A stretch of 64,000 nucleotides of DNA from the NCBI RefSeq assembly GCF_009811555.1, contig NZ_BLIN01000007.1, positions 186,001 to 250,000 on the forward strand, written 5' to 3'. This DNA is from Streptomyces caniferus. Its GTDB lineage: Bacteria; Actinomycetota; Actinomycetes; Streptomycetales; Streptomycetaceae. The notes beneath the pieces are model-generated. The model ran no database searches and was not told where the DNA came from. It worked only from the letters and a program-made list of their open reading frames with translations. Shown one piece after another: positions 46,332-54,681 of the stretch (positions are counted from its first letter, which is position 1; every line of letters begins with the position of its first letter). A program made the translations under genes and the position numbers.

Positions 46332-46650
46332 TCACCTCGGGCGCTGGCAGGCCCGTTATCCGGGTGTGAGCGGCGTCCTGGGGACTGGACCGACCCGTAC
46401 GCCGGGTCGGTCAACTTCCTTGCGTACGCGACCAAGTGGATCGACGAGCGAGGGCCGGCTGCGACCACGGACGAGCTGTACCGCAGGTTGCTGTGCCTGC
46501 ACCTGGAGCCTTTGCCGGGCGAGCTGGACGTCAACGAGATCAGTGTGGCGAAGGCCAGGGCTGGGCGGGCCGAGCGGCTGAAGGCGACGGGCACGACCAC
46601 GGTCGCCAAGTCCTACCGCCTGCTGAAGGCGATCATGAACAGAAGCCTTC
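46332..46650 (+). pseudogene. fragment of a tyrosine-recombinase integrase
   Basis: RWQARYPG near 46350 and, after a frame change, WTDPYAGSVNFLAYATKWIDER, ELYRRLLCLHLEPL and TTTVAKSYRLLKAIMN match the N-terminal arm-binding and core-binding domains of actinobacterial SAM-like integrases. Everything after LLKAIMN, including the catalytic R-H-R-Y domain, is missing. The break lies directly at the left arm repeats of the first att-like module, where integrase genes of tRNA-targeted elements normally end. Confidence 0.75.
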
Positions 46651-46905
46651 TGGTGCGGATCTGGTGCAAGACGCCTGAACTGGCCCGGACAACAAAGAAG
46701 GCCCAGGTCTCCGACCTGGGCCTCAACTATGGAGCGGGTGACGGGAATCGAACCCGCGCTCTGAGCTTGGGAATCAAGGGCGCTCGTGACAGCCATTGAC
46801 GTGCTGACCTGCGTAAACGCGGGCTGTGGGTGCAGCGGGGAGGGGAAGCGGGCACCAGTATTGACCGTGATTTACCGTCCGTTAGGACACGCAGAGGGCA
46901 CGGCG
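46651..46905 (-). repeat. tRNA-Gly(CCC) attachment-type module A
   Basis: A 255-bp module. It has a direct-repeat pair beginning TGGTGC at 46651 and 46662, then a perfect 10-bp terminator hairpin at 46700-46722, then 43 bp (46731-46773) identical to the tRNA-Gly(CCC) 3' half from anticodon loop TTCCCAA to the acceptor end, read on the minus strand. At 46884-46905 follows a second 11-bp repeat pair (AGGACACGCAG, AGGGCACGGCG). The tRNA 5' half is absent. Confidence 0.85.
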
Positions 46906-47361
46906 CTGGAGCGGGGAGCGACGGCGGCGAGATCCGTGGCCTCGGTCGGCGTGGCTGCCTCTCTGTGGCGGCACCAGCGCGACCGCCGATGCCCTGGTGT
47001 GCGCATGCGAAGCACCTTCTGGGGGCGTGTGGGAAGAACGGCTGTCCTGACTGCCGGAGCTGCAAGGATCTGTGCCATGGATGTTTCGAGGTCTGCCAAC
47101 GACGCAACTGCTGTAGGAGAAGGGGGAGTTCGCCCTGGGACGGCACCGTCGCGGTAGGCCATGATCCTCATATCTCCCCACGGCGTGGTGCACCTGCCCG
47201 GCAGGTGCAGCCATCACCCCTACAAGAGCCACCGAGAGGCGGGCTGGGGATGGGTGATGGAGCCAGATGAGGGGTCTGGGAGGGGATCAGCCGCGAAAGC
47301 CCGCTCCGAGCGACGCACGGCAATGCGGCGCGTGTCGCCCGGGAACGATGTGGTCACTGCC
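46906..47361. other. region without a supported gene inside cargo segment 1
   Basis: About 450 bp between the right arm repeats of module A and the adk remnant. Frames exist on both strands but none has a domain or a good start. Confidence 0.35.
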
Positions 47362-47647
47362 TCATGCGGGAGCCGCGACAGAGCATCGAGACCGGCAGCG
47401 GCGCCCGAGCAGCGCTGCGTTGATGCGGGCCGAAGTCGGTCTGCCTCCCGTGCACACCACTGTCGGCTGGATGTGGATTGCTCCGGCCACAGCAGCGGGC
47501 CGGGTGTGGGGACGGCCGTCGGGCAGGCGGATGCGCACCTTCTTCAGGGCGGGGATGAACCTCTGGGATCGCGCGAGGTTCTTGGCGAGGTACGCGGCCC
47601 GGGTACCCTTGCCGCCCCCCCGGGGGTCCGACGAGGACGATTCGCAT
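47362..47647 (-). pseudogene. adk: adenylate kinase 5' remnant with a frameshift
   Basis: The ATG overlaps the secY stop (TGATG), as in the secY-adk order of actinobacterial ribosomal operons. Codons read MRIVLVGPPGG, then an extra G in a run of seven shifts the frame. Removing one G restores GPPGGGKGTRAAYLAKNLA, the Adk start with its Walker A loop. After about 25 residues the restored frame no longer resembles Adk and stops at 47362. So this is a broken, truncated copy and not a working gene. Confidence 0.8.
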
Positions 47648-48954
47648 CAGCGGAGGAACCCTTCGTAATTGCGCTGCTGAAGCTGGCTCTCGATCTGCTT
47701 CACGGTCTCCAGGCCCACACTCACGATGATGAGGATGCTTGTCCCGCCGAAGGGGAAGTTCTGGTTCGCGTGGAACAGCACCAACTCCACTGTTGGTACG
47801 AGCGCGATCAGCCCCAGATACAGCGAGCCCGGCCACGTGATCCGGTTGAGCACGTAGCTGAGGTACTCGGCCGTCGGGCGACCGGCCCGGACGCCCGGGA
47901 CGAAGCCACCGTGCTTCTTCATGTTGTCGGCGACTTCTTCGGGGTTGAAGCTGATGGCCACGTAGAAGAAGGCGAAGAACACGATCAACAAGACGTACGC
48001 GGCGAGGTAAACGGGGTGGTCTCCCTTGGTGAAGGTGGTGGCGATCCAGGTCGCCCATGCCGCCTTCGACCCGCTGAACTGTGCGATGAGCGCCGGGATG
48101 GAGAGCAGCGATGACGCGAAGATGACGGGAACCACACCCGCCTGATTCACCTTGAGCGGGATGTACGTGGACGTACCGCCATAGGACCGGCGGCCGATCA
48201 TCCGCTTCGCGTACTGCACCGGGATGCGCCGCTGGGCCTGCTCGACGAAGACCACCAGGGCGACCATTGCCAGGCCCACCAGGATCACCGCGAAGAACTC
48301 GATCCAGCCGCCGGCGAGCTTGCCGGTGAGCTTGACCTGCCACAGCGCGCCCGGGAAGCGGGCGGCGATCGAGATGAACATCAGGATCGACATGCCGTTG
48401 CCGATACCGCGGTCGGTCACCATCTCGCCCAGCCACATGACCAGGGCCGCACCGGCGGTCATCGTGATGACCATCGTGATGGTGGTGAAGACCGAGCCGT
48501 TGGGCACGATCTGGCGCGTGCAGCCCTGGAAGAGCGAACCGGCGCGGGCGGCGGTCACCAGGGCGGTGCCCTCCAGGGCGGCGAGCGCCACGGTCAGATA
48601 GCGGGTGTACTGGGTGATCTTCGCCTGGCCGGACTGCCCCTCCTTCTTGAGGGCCTCCAACCGCGGGATCACCACGGTCAGCAGCTGGAGGATGATGCTC
48701 GCCGTGATGTACGGCATGATCCCCAGCGCGAAGATCGTGACCTGCAGCAGCGCACCACCGCTGAACATGTTCACCAGGCCGAACAACCCGCTGTTGGCGT
48801 GGTTCCGCTCCATGCAGAACTCGACGTTCGCGTACTTCACTCCAGGGACCGGGATGTGCGCTCCGACCTGGTAGAGCACGATGATGCCCAACGTGAACAG
48901 CAGCTTCTTGCGCAGGTCGGGCGTCTTGAACGCTCGGGCGAACGCGGTGAGCAC
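47647..48954 (-). CDS. secY: SecY preprotein translocase channel subunit, likely second copy
   Basis: A complete 435-residue SecY with ten membrane helices. Family landmarks are MLTAFARAFKTPDLRKKLLFT at the start, the plug region after HIPVPGVKY, GIMPYITASIILQLL, the cytoplasmic loop VVFVEQAQRRIPVQYAKR, and SILIIVSVGLETVKQIESQLQQRNYEGFL at the end. It forms the Sec pore with SecE and SecG. The GTG has AGGAGG four bases upstream. No ribosomal protein genes surround it and the adk gene behind it is broken, so this looks like a relocated copy of the spc-operon secY, with the housekeeping gene presumably elsewhere. Confidence 0.92.
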   Translation of the reverse strand: MLTAFARAFKTPDLRKKLLFTLGIIVLYQVGAHIPVPGVKYANVEFCMERNHANSGLFGLVNMFSGGALLQVTIFALGIMPYITASIILQLLTVVIPRLEALKKEGQSGQAKITQYTRYLTVALAALEGTALVTAARAGSLFQGCTRQIVPNGSVFTTITMVITMTAGAALVMWLGEMVTDRGIGNGMSILMFISIAARFPGALWQVKLTGKLAGGWIEFFAVILVGLAMVALVVFVEQAQRRIPVQYAKRMIGRRSYGGTSTYIPLKVNQAGVVPVIFASSLLSIPALIAQFSGSKAAWATWIATTFTKGDHPVYLAAYVLLIVFFAFFYVAISFNPEEVADNMKKHGGFVPGVRAGRPTAEYLSYVLNRITWPGSLYLGLIALVPTVELVLFHANQNFPFGGTSILIIVSVGLETVKQIESQLQQRNYEGFLR

Positions 48955-49200
48955 GGTGCCTCCTGCGCCTCCCGCCACTCTTGGGGCAGGGAGGCGACGG
49001 TCTTGAGGATCGATGAATACGTAGCGGCTGTACCGCGCGGAGCTCGCCCGCAGGGCGGGTTCCGAGGCAGGCCCCCGTGGCCGACTTGGTTGCCCAGGGT
49101 GCGGTGCGCGCGCAAAAGTCGCCGTCTCCCTCTCGCCCAGGTGTACGGACGCTGGGCTTCCGCACACACCCATCGGGACCGCTTGACCGCGGCCAAGGCG

Positions 49201-49677
49201 CTACCTGGCGGTCGGGGTTTGTGTCGGCGTCGGAACCGGCTCGGCGGGTGAGGGACGGTACGGCATCGGCACCAGGCCGGTAGTCGGGGCGCGGGTCGGC
49301 ATCGGCACCGGGCCGGCAGTTGGGGCGCAGGTCGGCATCGGAACCGACCGGGTGGTCGACGTGCAGGTCGGCATCGGCGCCTTCGTCCCCCTCGGCACGG
49401 GGCGAGGAGTCGACGGCACCGGGGCCGACTCGGCAGGGGTGCCGGGGCGGCGCTGAGGGCCCGTGGGGCCGTCCTGAGCGAAGGAGCTCGGCAGGACCAT
49501 CAGTCCGACTCCGAGCCCGGCAGCGGTCAGCACTGATCCGGTGGCCGCCCAAGCCGCTCGAGCCCGCCGGCGTGCGCGAACGCCGGCGTGCAGTCGGTCG
49601 CGGTGCCGGTCCTCATAGAGCGTGTCCTCCTGGCCGTCGCGCATCATCCGCGCCAGCTCCTGCTCGAAGTGATCCAT
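49201..49677 (-). CDS. membrane protein with repetitive Pro/Thr tail, partner of the sigma factor
   Basis: A 158-residue protein starting MDHFEQELARMMRDGQEDTLYEDRHRDRL, with one membrane helix (about residues 44-66), then a long extracellular-type tail built of about five repeats of 12-13 residues based on VPMPTxAPTxGP. The start has AGGAGGG upstream, ten bases after the sigma factor stop, so they form an operon. The soluble N-terminal region plus one helix resembles anti-sigma or sigma-associated membrane proteins. The tail may reach into or sense the wall; that is inference. Confidence 0.72.
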   Translation of the reverse strand: MDHFEQELARMMRDGQEDTLYEDRHRDRLHAGVRARRRARAAWAATGSVLTAAGLGVGLMVLPSSFAQDGPTGPQRRPGTPAESAPVPSTPRPVPRGTKAPMPTCTSTTRSVPMPTCAPTAGPVPMPTRAPTTGLVPMPYRPSPAEPVPTPTQTPTAR

Positions 49678-49687
49678 GGCTCCCTCC

Positions 49688-50200
49688 TCACTCCACCGGC
49701 TCTGCCTCAGCCAGAAGCTGACGCAGCCGTGCAACGCCGCGTGCCGTCAGCGAACGGGCGGTACCCACCGGACAGCCCAGTACCTCCGCGACATCCCGCT
49801 CGGGCAGGTCCTGGTAGTAGCGCAGCACCACCGCAGCCCGCTGCCGCGCCGGCAGCAACGCCAATACGGCCTCCAACCGGGTCTGCTCGTCCACGGCAGC
49901 GGTCTCGTCCGCCACCTCGGGCGGGTCGGGCAGCTGGTCCACAGGGTGCTCGCCCCACCAGCGACGCCGTGCCGAGCGAGCCGCAGCACGGGCCAAGACC
50001 CTGCGCACGTACGCCTCGGGTGCCTCCTTGGCCACCTTCGGCCAGGCGAACCACAGTTTGACGAGCGCTTCCTGCAGCAGATCCTCGGCCCGGTGTCGGT
50101 CTCCACCGGTGAACAGCCGCGCCAGGTGAAGCAACGCCGACCACCGAGCCGCCACGAACCGGTCGAACTCATCGGCCCGCAACTGCCCCATCAGCGTCAC
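49688..50200 (-). CDS. ECF RNA polymerase sigma factor, SigE family
   Basis: A 170-residue sigma factor. Region 2 is DEFDRFVAARWSALLHLARLFTGGDRHRAEDLLQEALVKLW with the conserved DLLQE, and region 4 is LLPARQRAAVVLRYYQDLPERDVAEVLGCPVGTARSLTARGVARLR. It matches the actinobacterial 'SigE family' (SigE-like, about 170-190 residues), whose genes are commonly followed by a one-helix membrane gene, as here. GTG 50200 is preferred; ATG ten bases later is possible. Confidence 0.9.
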   Translation of the reverse strand: MTLMGQLRADEFDRFVAARWSALLHLARLFTGGDRHRAEDLLQEALVKLWFAWPKVAKEAPEAYVRRVLARAAARSARRRWWGEHPVDQLPDPPEVADETAAVDEQTRLEAVLALLPARQRAAVVLRYYQDLPERDVAEVLGCPVGTARSLTARGVARLRQLLAEAEPVE

Positions 50201-50277
50201 CCCCTCACCTCAACACGCCCCTACACCCTCAATAAAGGCACTGGCCCCTGCCCCGCTATGCACCCCCGACAAGTGAC

Positions 50278-50778
50278 ATGGCTCACGCATCCGTCCGGGC
50301 CGTGCCCACGGCGCGACGTGTCCGGGCCGGCGGCGGCAGGCCGGACGGGATGCTTGCGGGCGGTAGACGAGTCAGTCCGCATGCCTGCGGGCCCGTACAC
50401 CCCGACGACCAGGACGCGAAGACTGCCGACGAGGTACGCAACGCGTGGAACGCATGGCACCCGAACTGTCCCGCTGGCCTGTTGCCACAGTCCGGGACAG
50501 TTCCGGACCGCGAGGCGTCGGCCTCCCCGACCGCAACTCCCCAACAGGCTCCACCGAGGCGGGACGTCCCCGCCCCACTGCCGGAGCCGTTGACCGCCCG
50601 TGAGGTAGAGGTTTTGGCACTGATCGCGCAGGGGCTGTCCAACGCCGAGATCGGCGAACGCCTCTATCTCGGCCGCGCCACGGTCAAGACGCACATCAAC
50701 CGCATCTTCGCGAAGACCGGCGCACGCGATCGCGCACAGGCCGTCCGCTACGCCTACCGCACCGGACTGGCGGACTGA
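50278..50778 (+). pseudogene. HTH-only remnant of a NarL-type response regulator
   Basis: The C-terminal 65 residues are a good LuxR/NarL helix-turn-helix (LTAREVEVLALIAQGLSNAEIGERLYLGRATVKTHINRIFAKTGARDRAQAV). The receiver domain that should precede it is missing; the upstream 100 codons (PNCPAGLLPQSGTVPDREASAS...) resemble a scrambled linker with no Asp phosphorylation site. It may be a decayed regulator, or a short DNA-binding protein if a start near 50578 is used. Confidence 0.55.
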
Positions 50779-51057
50779 GCACTGCACTTGACTCGCTACG
50801 TGGCTCGCCTTTTGCCGGGCCCCGCTACCTCTCACGCCGACCGGTCCGAGGCGGCCGTGTGGACGAGCCGCGGCTTCCCGGCATCCCAGCCGGTTGAGGG
50901 GCGTCGGCCCCGTGCTTTCCGGTCGGCTGCTACGACGCGCGCGACGGTCGAGTGGCGGGGATCGTGGGGAGTGCGTCTCGGGAAGTGCGGCGAAGGGTGA
51001 ACGCGCGATTGGCTGCTCTGCGCCCTGAGCGTCAACCGCCCGGTTTTTGGCGCCATG

Positions 51058-51312
51058 TGGTGCGCAAGTGGTGCGCGAGCCTGTGAGAGGTCTGGACAAC
51101 AAACAAGACCCCGGTCTCTGACCAGGGCCTTCGCTGTGGAGCGGGTGACGGGAATCGAACCCGCGCTCTGAGCTTGGGAACCAACGGGACCAGTGAGCTC
51201 GATTCGGCCCGTGACCAGGGGAAACGCCGCTCTACCTGACTGTTCGGTGGTGCACTGACGTACTGTTCTCGACCGTTGTTGACCGTGCTGGAGGGCACGG
51301 TTGGGGCACGAG
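51058..51312 (-). repeat. tRNA-Gly(CCC) attachment-type module B
   Basis: A 255-bp module built like A: 11-bp repeats TGGTGCGCAAG and TGGTGCGCGAG (51058-51079), terminator-like hairpin (about 51108-51128), tRNA-Gly(CCC) 3' half at 51138-51180 identical to A, and right repeats GAGGGCACGGT and TGGGGCACGAG (51291-51312). The sequence beyond the anticodon loop differs from A. Confidence 0.85.
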
Positions 51313-51436
51313 CCTGGTCAGTGCAGCCTCAGCGCTGCTCTTGGGCCTGGCTGGGCGCGATGGCGACGCGTCTCCTATGAGGTGGGAGAAGTGGCATTGC
51401 CATCGCAAGGTATCTGCCCCTGAAGGCTGACCGCGT

Positions 51437-52135
51437 TCACGTCCCCGGCTCCACGTGGACTGCTGGTTCGGCGCCGCGCCGCGGGTGCTGGTGTATGTGG
51501 TTCTGCTGTACCGCGGTGAGGGCGCGGACGACGAGGATGGCGGCCACGGCCGCGCCGATGACGGCCGCGTCGGTCACCAGCAGCAGGGGCGTGTCCGTGT
51601 AGGCGCGGGCGATGACGGTGTTCGTGGTGCCGGTGTACAGGCCCGCCCCGCCCAGGAAACCGACCAGCCACAGGCCCCACCACCAGTTCACGGCGTGCGG
51701 CAAGCGCTTGTCGGGCGCGCTGGCGCGGTGGATGTCCGCGATGATCCCGCGGGGGATCCACAGGCTGGCGATGGGGACGATCCAGCCGGCGTAGACCCAT
51801 GGCCCGGCGTAACGCGGGCGCTGTCCCGAGAGTGTGCCCGCGTTGTCCCGCACGCGCCAAAGCCAGAGCAGGAAGGCGACCGCGCACAGCACTATGGCCG
51901 CGTCTCCCAGGTTGATGACGAGGTGGTGGTAGTCGTTCTCCAGCGCGGTCAGCGGGCGGTGCCGGCCGCCGCCCTGGTCCAGCGGTCCGGATGGCGGCTG
52001 TCCGGCCACGGTGAGCCGGATCTGCCACACGGCCCGGGCCGCCCAGGCCGCGCCGGCGAGGACGAGGGTGGCGACGGCGCAGCCGGCCGCTCCCCGGACC
52101 GGGCGCAGGGCGGGCGGTGCTATGTGATCGTTCAC
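51437..52135 (-). CDS. DUF4328 membrane protein
   Basis: A 232-residue protein with about six membrane helices. The DUF4328 signatures include VYAGWIVPIASLWIPRGIIADIHRAS and the Trp-rich NWWWGLWLVGF. The family is widespread in Streptomyces, and its members are often attached to or beside signalling genes; function is unknown. GTG 52135 has AAAGGA seven bases upstream. It is the first gene of cargo segment 2 and stands apart from the others. Confidence 0.8.
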   Translation of the reverse strand: MNDHIAPPALRPVRGAAGCAVATLVLAGAAWAARAVWQIRLTVAGQPPSGPLDQGGGRHRPLTALENDYHHLVINLGDAAIVLCAVAFLLWLWRVRDNAGTLSGQRPRYAGPWVYAGWIVPIASLWIPRGIIADIHRASAPDKRLPHAVNWWWGLWLVGFLGGAGLYTGTTNTVIARAYTDTPLLLVTDAAVIGAAVAAILVVRALTAVQQNHIHQHPRRGAEPAVHVEPGT

Positions 52136-52591
52136 GCGATCGTCCTTTACTGCGGGTCTCTTACGGGAGGTCGCGCCGGCCGTACATGGCATCGACGACC
52201 TCGCCTCACCGCCGACGGGCTTCGGCGTCGAGGGGCGAGGAGTCCAGGGTGTCTGCGGGCTTGAGGAGCAGCTGACCTCGGCCGTGGCGCACCGTCGCGC
52301 CGGGGCCCGAACGGGCCCTCCGGCTACGGTACCGAACCGCTTCTGCCACAGGGTGACCTGCGCGGTCAGTATGCCGTCGGGCCGCCACAGTGGCGTCGGG
52401 GAGTCCGGCCTGCTGAGTCCTCTCGCGGGATCCCTGTAATGGTTGTCATGCCTCGAGGTATTACATCAGCCTGTCGGTATGCGCTCTTCGACGCCCAGTG
52501 CCCCGGGCACTGACTCTTCCCACACCCACCAGCGAGACAGAACGGCCACCGGTTCCACGGAGGTTCCGTTCGCCTTGGGGAGGGCTGACCG
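52136..52591. other. region without a supported gene inside cargo segment 2
   Basis: A 456-bp divergent gap between the DUF4328 gene and the aminotransferase; it probably holds both promoters. Short reverse frames are not convincing. Confidence 0.4.
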
Positions 52592-53746
52592 GTGACCGGC
52601 TGCCCGGTGACTCCCTCCGGCTCACCCATCCTGGAGATGGCCCGCCGCGCGGCCGAGTATCGCGCGGAAGGCCGTCGGATCATCGACCTCACGCTCGGCG
52701 AGCCCGACTTCGCCCCGCCTGTGCACGCGGTTCGTGCCGCCCAGGAAGCCGCTGCCCGCCCGTTGGGCTACGCCCCCGCCAACGGGATACCGGAACTGCG
52801 CCGTGCCGCACGGCGCGCAGTGGAACGGGACCGCGCCCTGAGTTACTCGGATGCCGAGGTGGCCGTGGGATGCGGCGCCAAGCAGGTCATCTTCAACGCG
52901 TTCTTCGCCACCCTGGGCCCGGGCGACGAGGTGATCATCCCGGCGCCCTACTGGGCAAGTTACCCGGACCTGGTGCGCCTGTGCGGCGCCGTGCCCGTGA
53001 TCGTTCCCTGCTCGGCCGACTCGGGGTTCAGACTCGCTCCCGACGCCCTGGAAGCGGCCCTGACCGCGCGCACGCGCTGGGTCGTGCTCAACGCTCCCGG
53101 AAACCCCTCGGGCGCCACCTACAGCCATGACACCCTGACCGGTCTCGCCGAGGTCCTGCGACGGCACCCCTCGGCGATGATCCTCTCGGACGAGATCTAC
53201 GCCCACATCGGCTACGCCGAGGGCGAGTACTTCAGCATCGCGCAGGTCGCGCCTGACCTGCGCGAGCGGATCCTGCTCGTGGACGGCGTCTCCAAGGCGT
53301 ACGCGATGACCGGCTGGCGGGTCGGCTGGGGGTTCGGGCCGGCCGAACTGGTCCGTCGTATCACCGCCGTACAGACACAGAACTGCACGCAGACGGCGAC
53401 CGTGAGCCAGATCGCCGCGGCCGCCGCCCTGGAGGGGCCTCAGGGGATTCTGGCGGAACGATGTGGAACATACCGTCGACGGCGCGATGCGGCGCTGGCG
53501 ATTCTGCGGCAGAGCCGGCACCTGGACACGGTCGAACCAGACGGTGCGTTCTACCTCTTGCCGCGCCTTGCGAGCGGCGACGACCTCGCAGCAGCGGACA
53601 CCCTCCTCGAAGCGGGATGCGCGACCGTCCCGGGCAGCGCCTTCGGCGCGCCAGGCCACCTGCGGCTCTCCTTCGCCACCGACCTCGCCACCCTGGAAGA
53701 GGGCTGCCGCATCATCGTCGCCACGCTGGACGGGACTCCGGCGTGA
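52592..53746 (+). CDS. class I/II PLP-dependent aminotransferase (aspartate aminotransferase group)
   Basis: A 384-residue fold-type I aminotransferase. Key parts: LTLGEPDFAPP (about residue 33), YAPANGIPELRRAARRAV, VLNAPGNPSGATYS (the conserved NPTG-type Asn), the ILSDEIYAHIGY Asp-Tyr pair, and the PLP lysine in VDGVSKAYAMTGWRVGW (about 228-244, Lys near 234) with the substrate Arg in HLRLSFA near the end. It transfers amino groups between an amino acid and a 2-oxoacid. A GTG start with GGGGAGGG upstream is used. The stop overlaps the exporter start as GTGA. Confidence 0.9.
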   Translation: MTGCPVTPSGSPILEMARRAAEYRAEGRRIIDLTLGEPDFAPPVHAVRAAQEAAARPLGYAPANGIPELRRAARRAVERDRALSYSDAEVAVGCGAKQVIFNAFFATLGPGDEVIIPAPYWASYPDLVRLCGAVPVIVPCSADSGFRLAPDALEAALTARTRWVVLNAPGNPSGATYSHDTLTGLAEVLRRHPSAMILSDEIYAHIGYAEGEYFSIAQVAPDLRERILLVDGVSKAYAMTGWRVGWGFGPAELVRRITAVQTQNCTQTATVSQIAAAAALEGPQGILAERCGTYRRRRDAALAILRQSRHLDTVEPDGAFYLLPRLASGDDLAAADTLLEAGCATVPGSAFGAPGHLRLSFATDLATLEEGCRIIVATLDGTPA

Positions 53747-54660
53747 TCGCGCTGACCGTCAAGGCGCTGATTCCGGTCGTCCTGCTGATCGCGCTGGGCT
53801 ACGCCCTCAAGCGATCGATGATCACCACCGAGCGATTCTGGTCCGAAGCCGAGCGCCTGAGCTATCACGTGCTGCTCCCGGCTCTGTTCCTGCACAGCCT
53901 GGCGACGGCCGACACCGACGATCTTCCGGTAGCGGCCCTGGCAGGCACTCTGGTCGCCTCCACGGTGACAGTCGCGGTGCTGGTCATCGCCTTCAGGCCC
54001 ATGATGCGACTGAAAGACGACGGCTTCACCTCCGTCTTCCAGGGCAGCGTCAGGTTCAACAATTACATCGGCGTGACGATCGCTGCCGGTCTGTACGGCA
54101 CCCAGGGCGTCGCCACCGCGGCGGTCTGCAACGCGGTGATCGTGCCCACGGTCAACGTCTTGTGCGTGCTGGTCTTCGCGCGGTTCGGGAGCGCACGCCT
54201 GCGCCTAGCGGGCATCGTCAAACAGCTCGTGACCAACCCGCTCATCCTCGCCTGTGTGGGAGGCATCCTCCTTCAGGCACTCGATCTGCGCCTGCCGCCG
54301 GGCATCGAGCCGGCGCTTCAGGCACTCGGAGCCGCCTCGATGCCGCTGGGGCTGCTGTGCATCGGCGCCGCGCTGCGCTTCGGTGCGGCACGCTCGTGGG
54401 CGGCACCGATCCTCACGTCGTCGTCCGTCAAGTTCGCCCTCATGCCCGCCGTGACCTTCCTGGCGGCTCAGATGGCCGGCCTGGGCTCCCACGCGCTGAT
54501 CATCGCCGTGCTCTTCCAGGCTCTGCCCACGGCATCGTCCTCGTACATCATGGCGAGACAACTCGGCGGCGACGCGCCGCTGATGGCCGGCATCACCGCG
54601 ACGCAGACACTTCTGGGCATCGCCGCAGTCCCGTTCGTCCTGGCACTGGTCTCGGCATAG
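53743..54660 (+). CDS. AEC (auxin efflux carrier) family transporter
   Basis: A 305-residue protein with ten predicted helices and the AEC pattern: an N-terminal half MIALTVKALIPVVLLIALGYALKR, a charged middle loop, and a C-terminal half with ALPTASSSYIMARQLGGD matching the family's PTA motif. Bacterial members export small carboxylates or amino acids, and this one is translationally coupled to an aminotransferase. The pair suggests making and exporting, or importing and converting, one amino/keto acid. Confidence 0.87.
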   Translation: MIALTVKALIPVVLLIALGYALKRSMITTERFWSEAERLSYHVLLPALFLHSLATADTDDLPVAALAGTLVASTVTVAVLVIAFRPMMRLKDDGFTSVFQGSVRFNNYIGVTIAAGLYGTQGVATAAVCNAVIVPTVNVLCVLVFARFGSARLRLAGIVKQLVTNPLILACVGGILLQALDLRLPPGIEPALQALGAASMPLGLLCIGAALRFGAARSWAAPILTSSSVKFALMPAVTFLAAQMAGLGSHALIIAVLFQALPTASSSYIMARQLGGDAPLMAGITATQTLLGIAAVPFVLALVSA

Positions 54661-54681
54661 CACCTGCGCCAGGGCGGAACG

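Larger units (their letters stand above)
46774..51137. mobile_element. cargo segment 1 between att-like modules A and B
   Basis: About 4.4 kb lies between the tRNA cores of modules A and B. It carries the secY copy, the adk remnant, a sigma factor with a membrane partner and an HTH-only regulator, but no integrase, excisionase or replication gene. Mobility is inferred only from the flanking modules. Confidence 0.5.

Noticed and set aside
46079..46369. Frame reading through the 7-bp repeat as PTSDLRP heptads
   Set aside because: The open frame is created by the repeat itself; no start signal or domain supports translation.
46731..46773. A complete tRNA-Gly gene
   Set aside because: Only the 3' half is present in all three modules; the D arm and 5' acceptor strand are missing.
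47161..48114. Plus-strand frame over secY and adk remnant
   Set aside because: Antisense shadow of secY.
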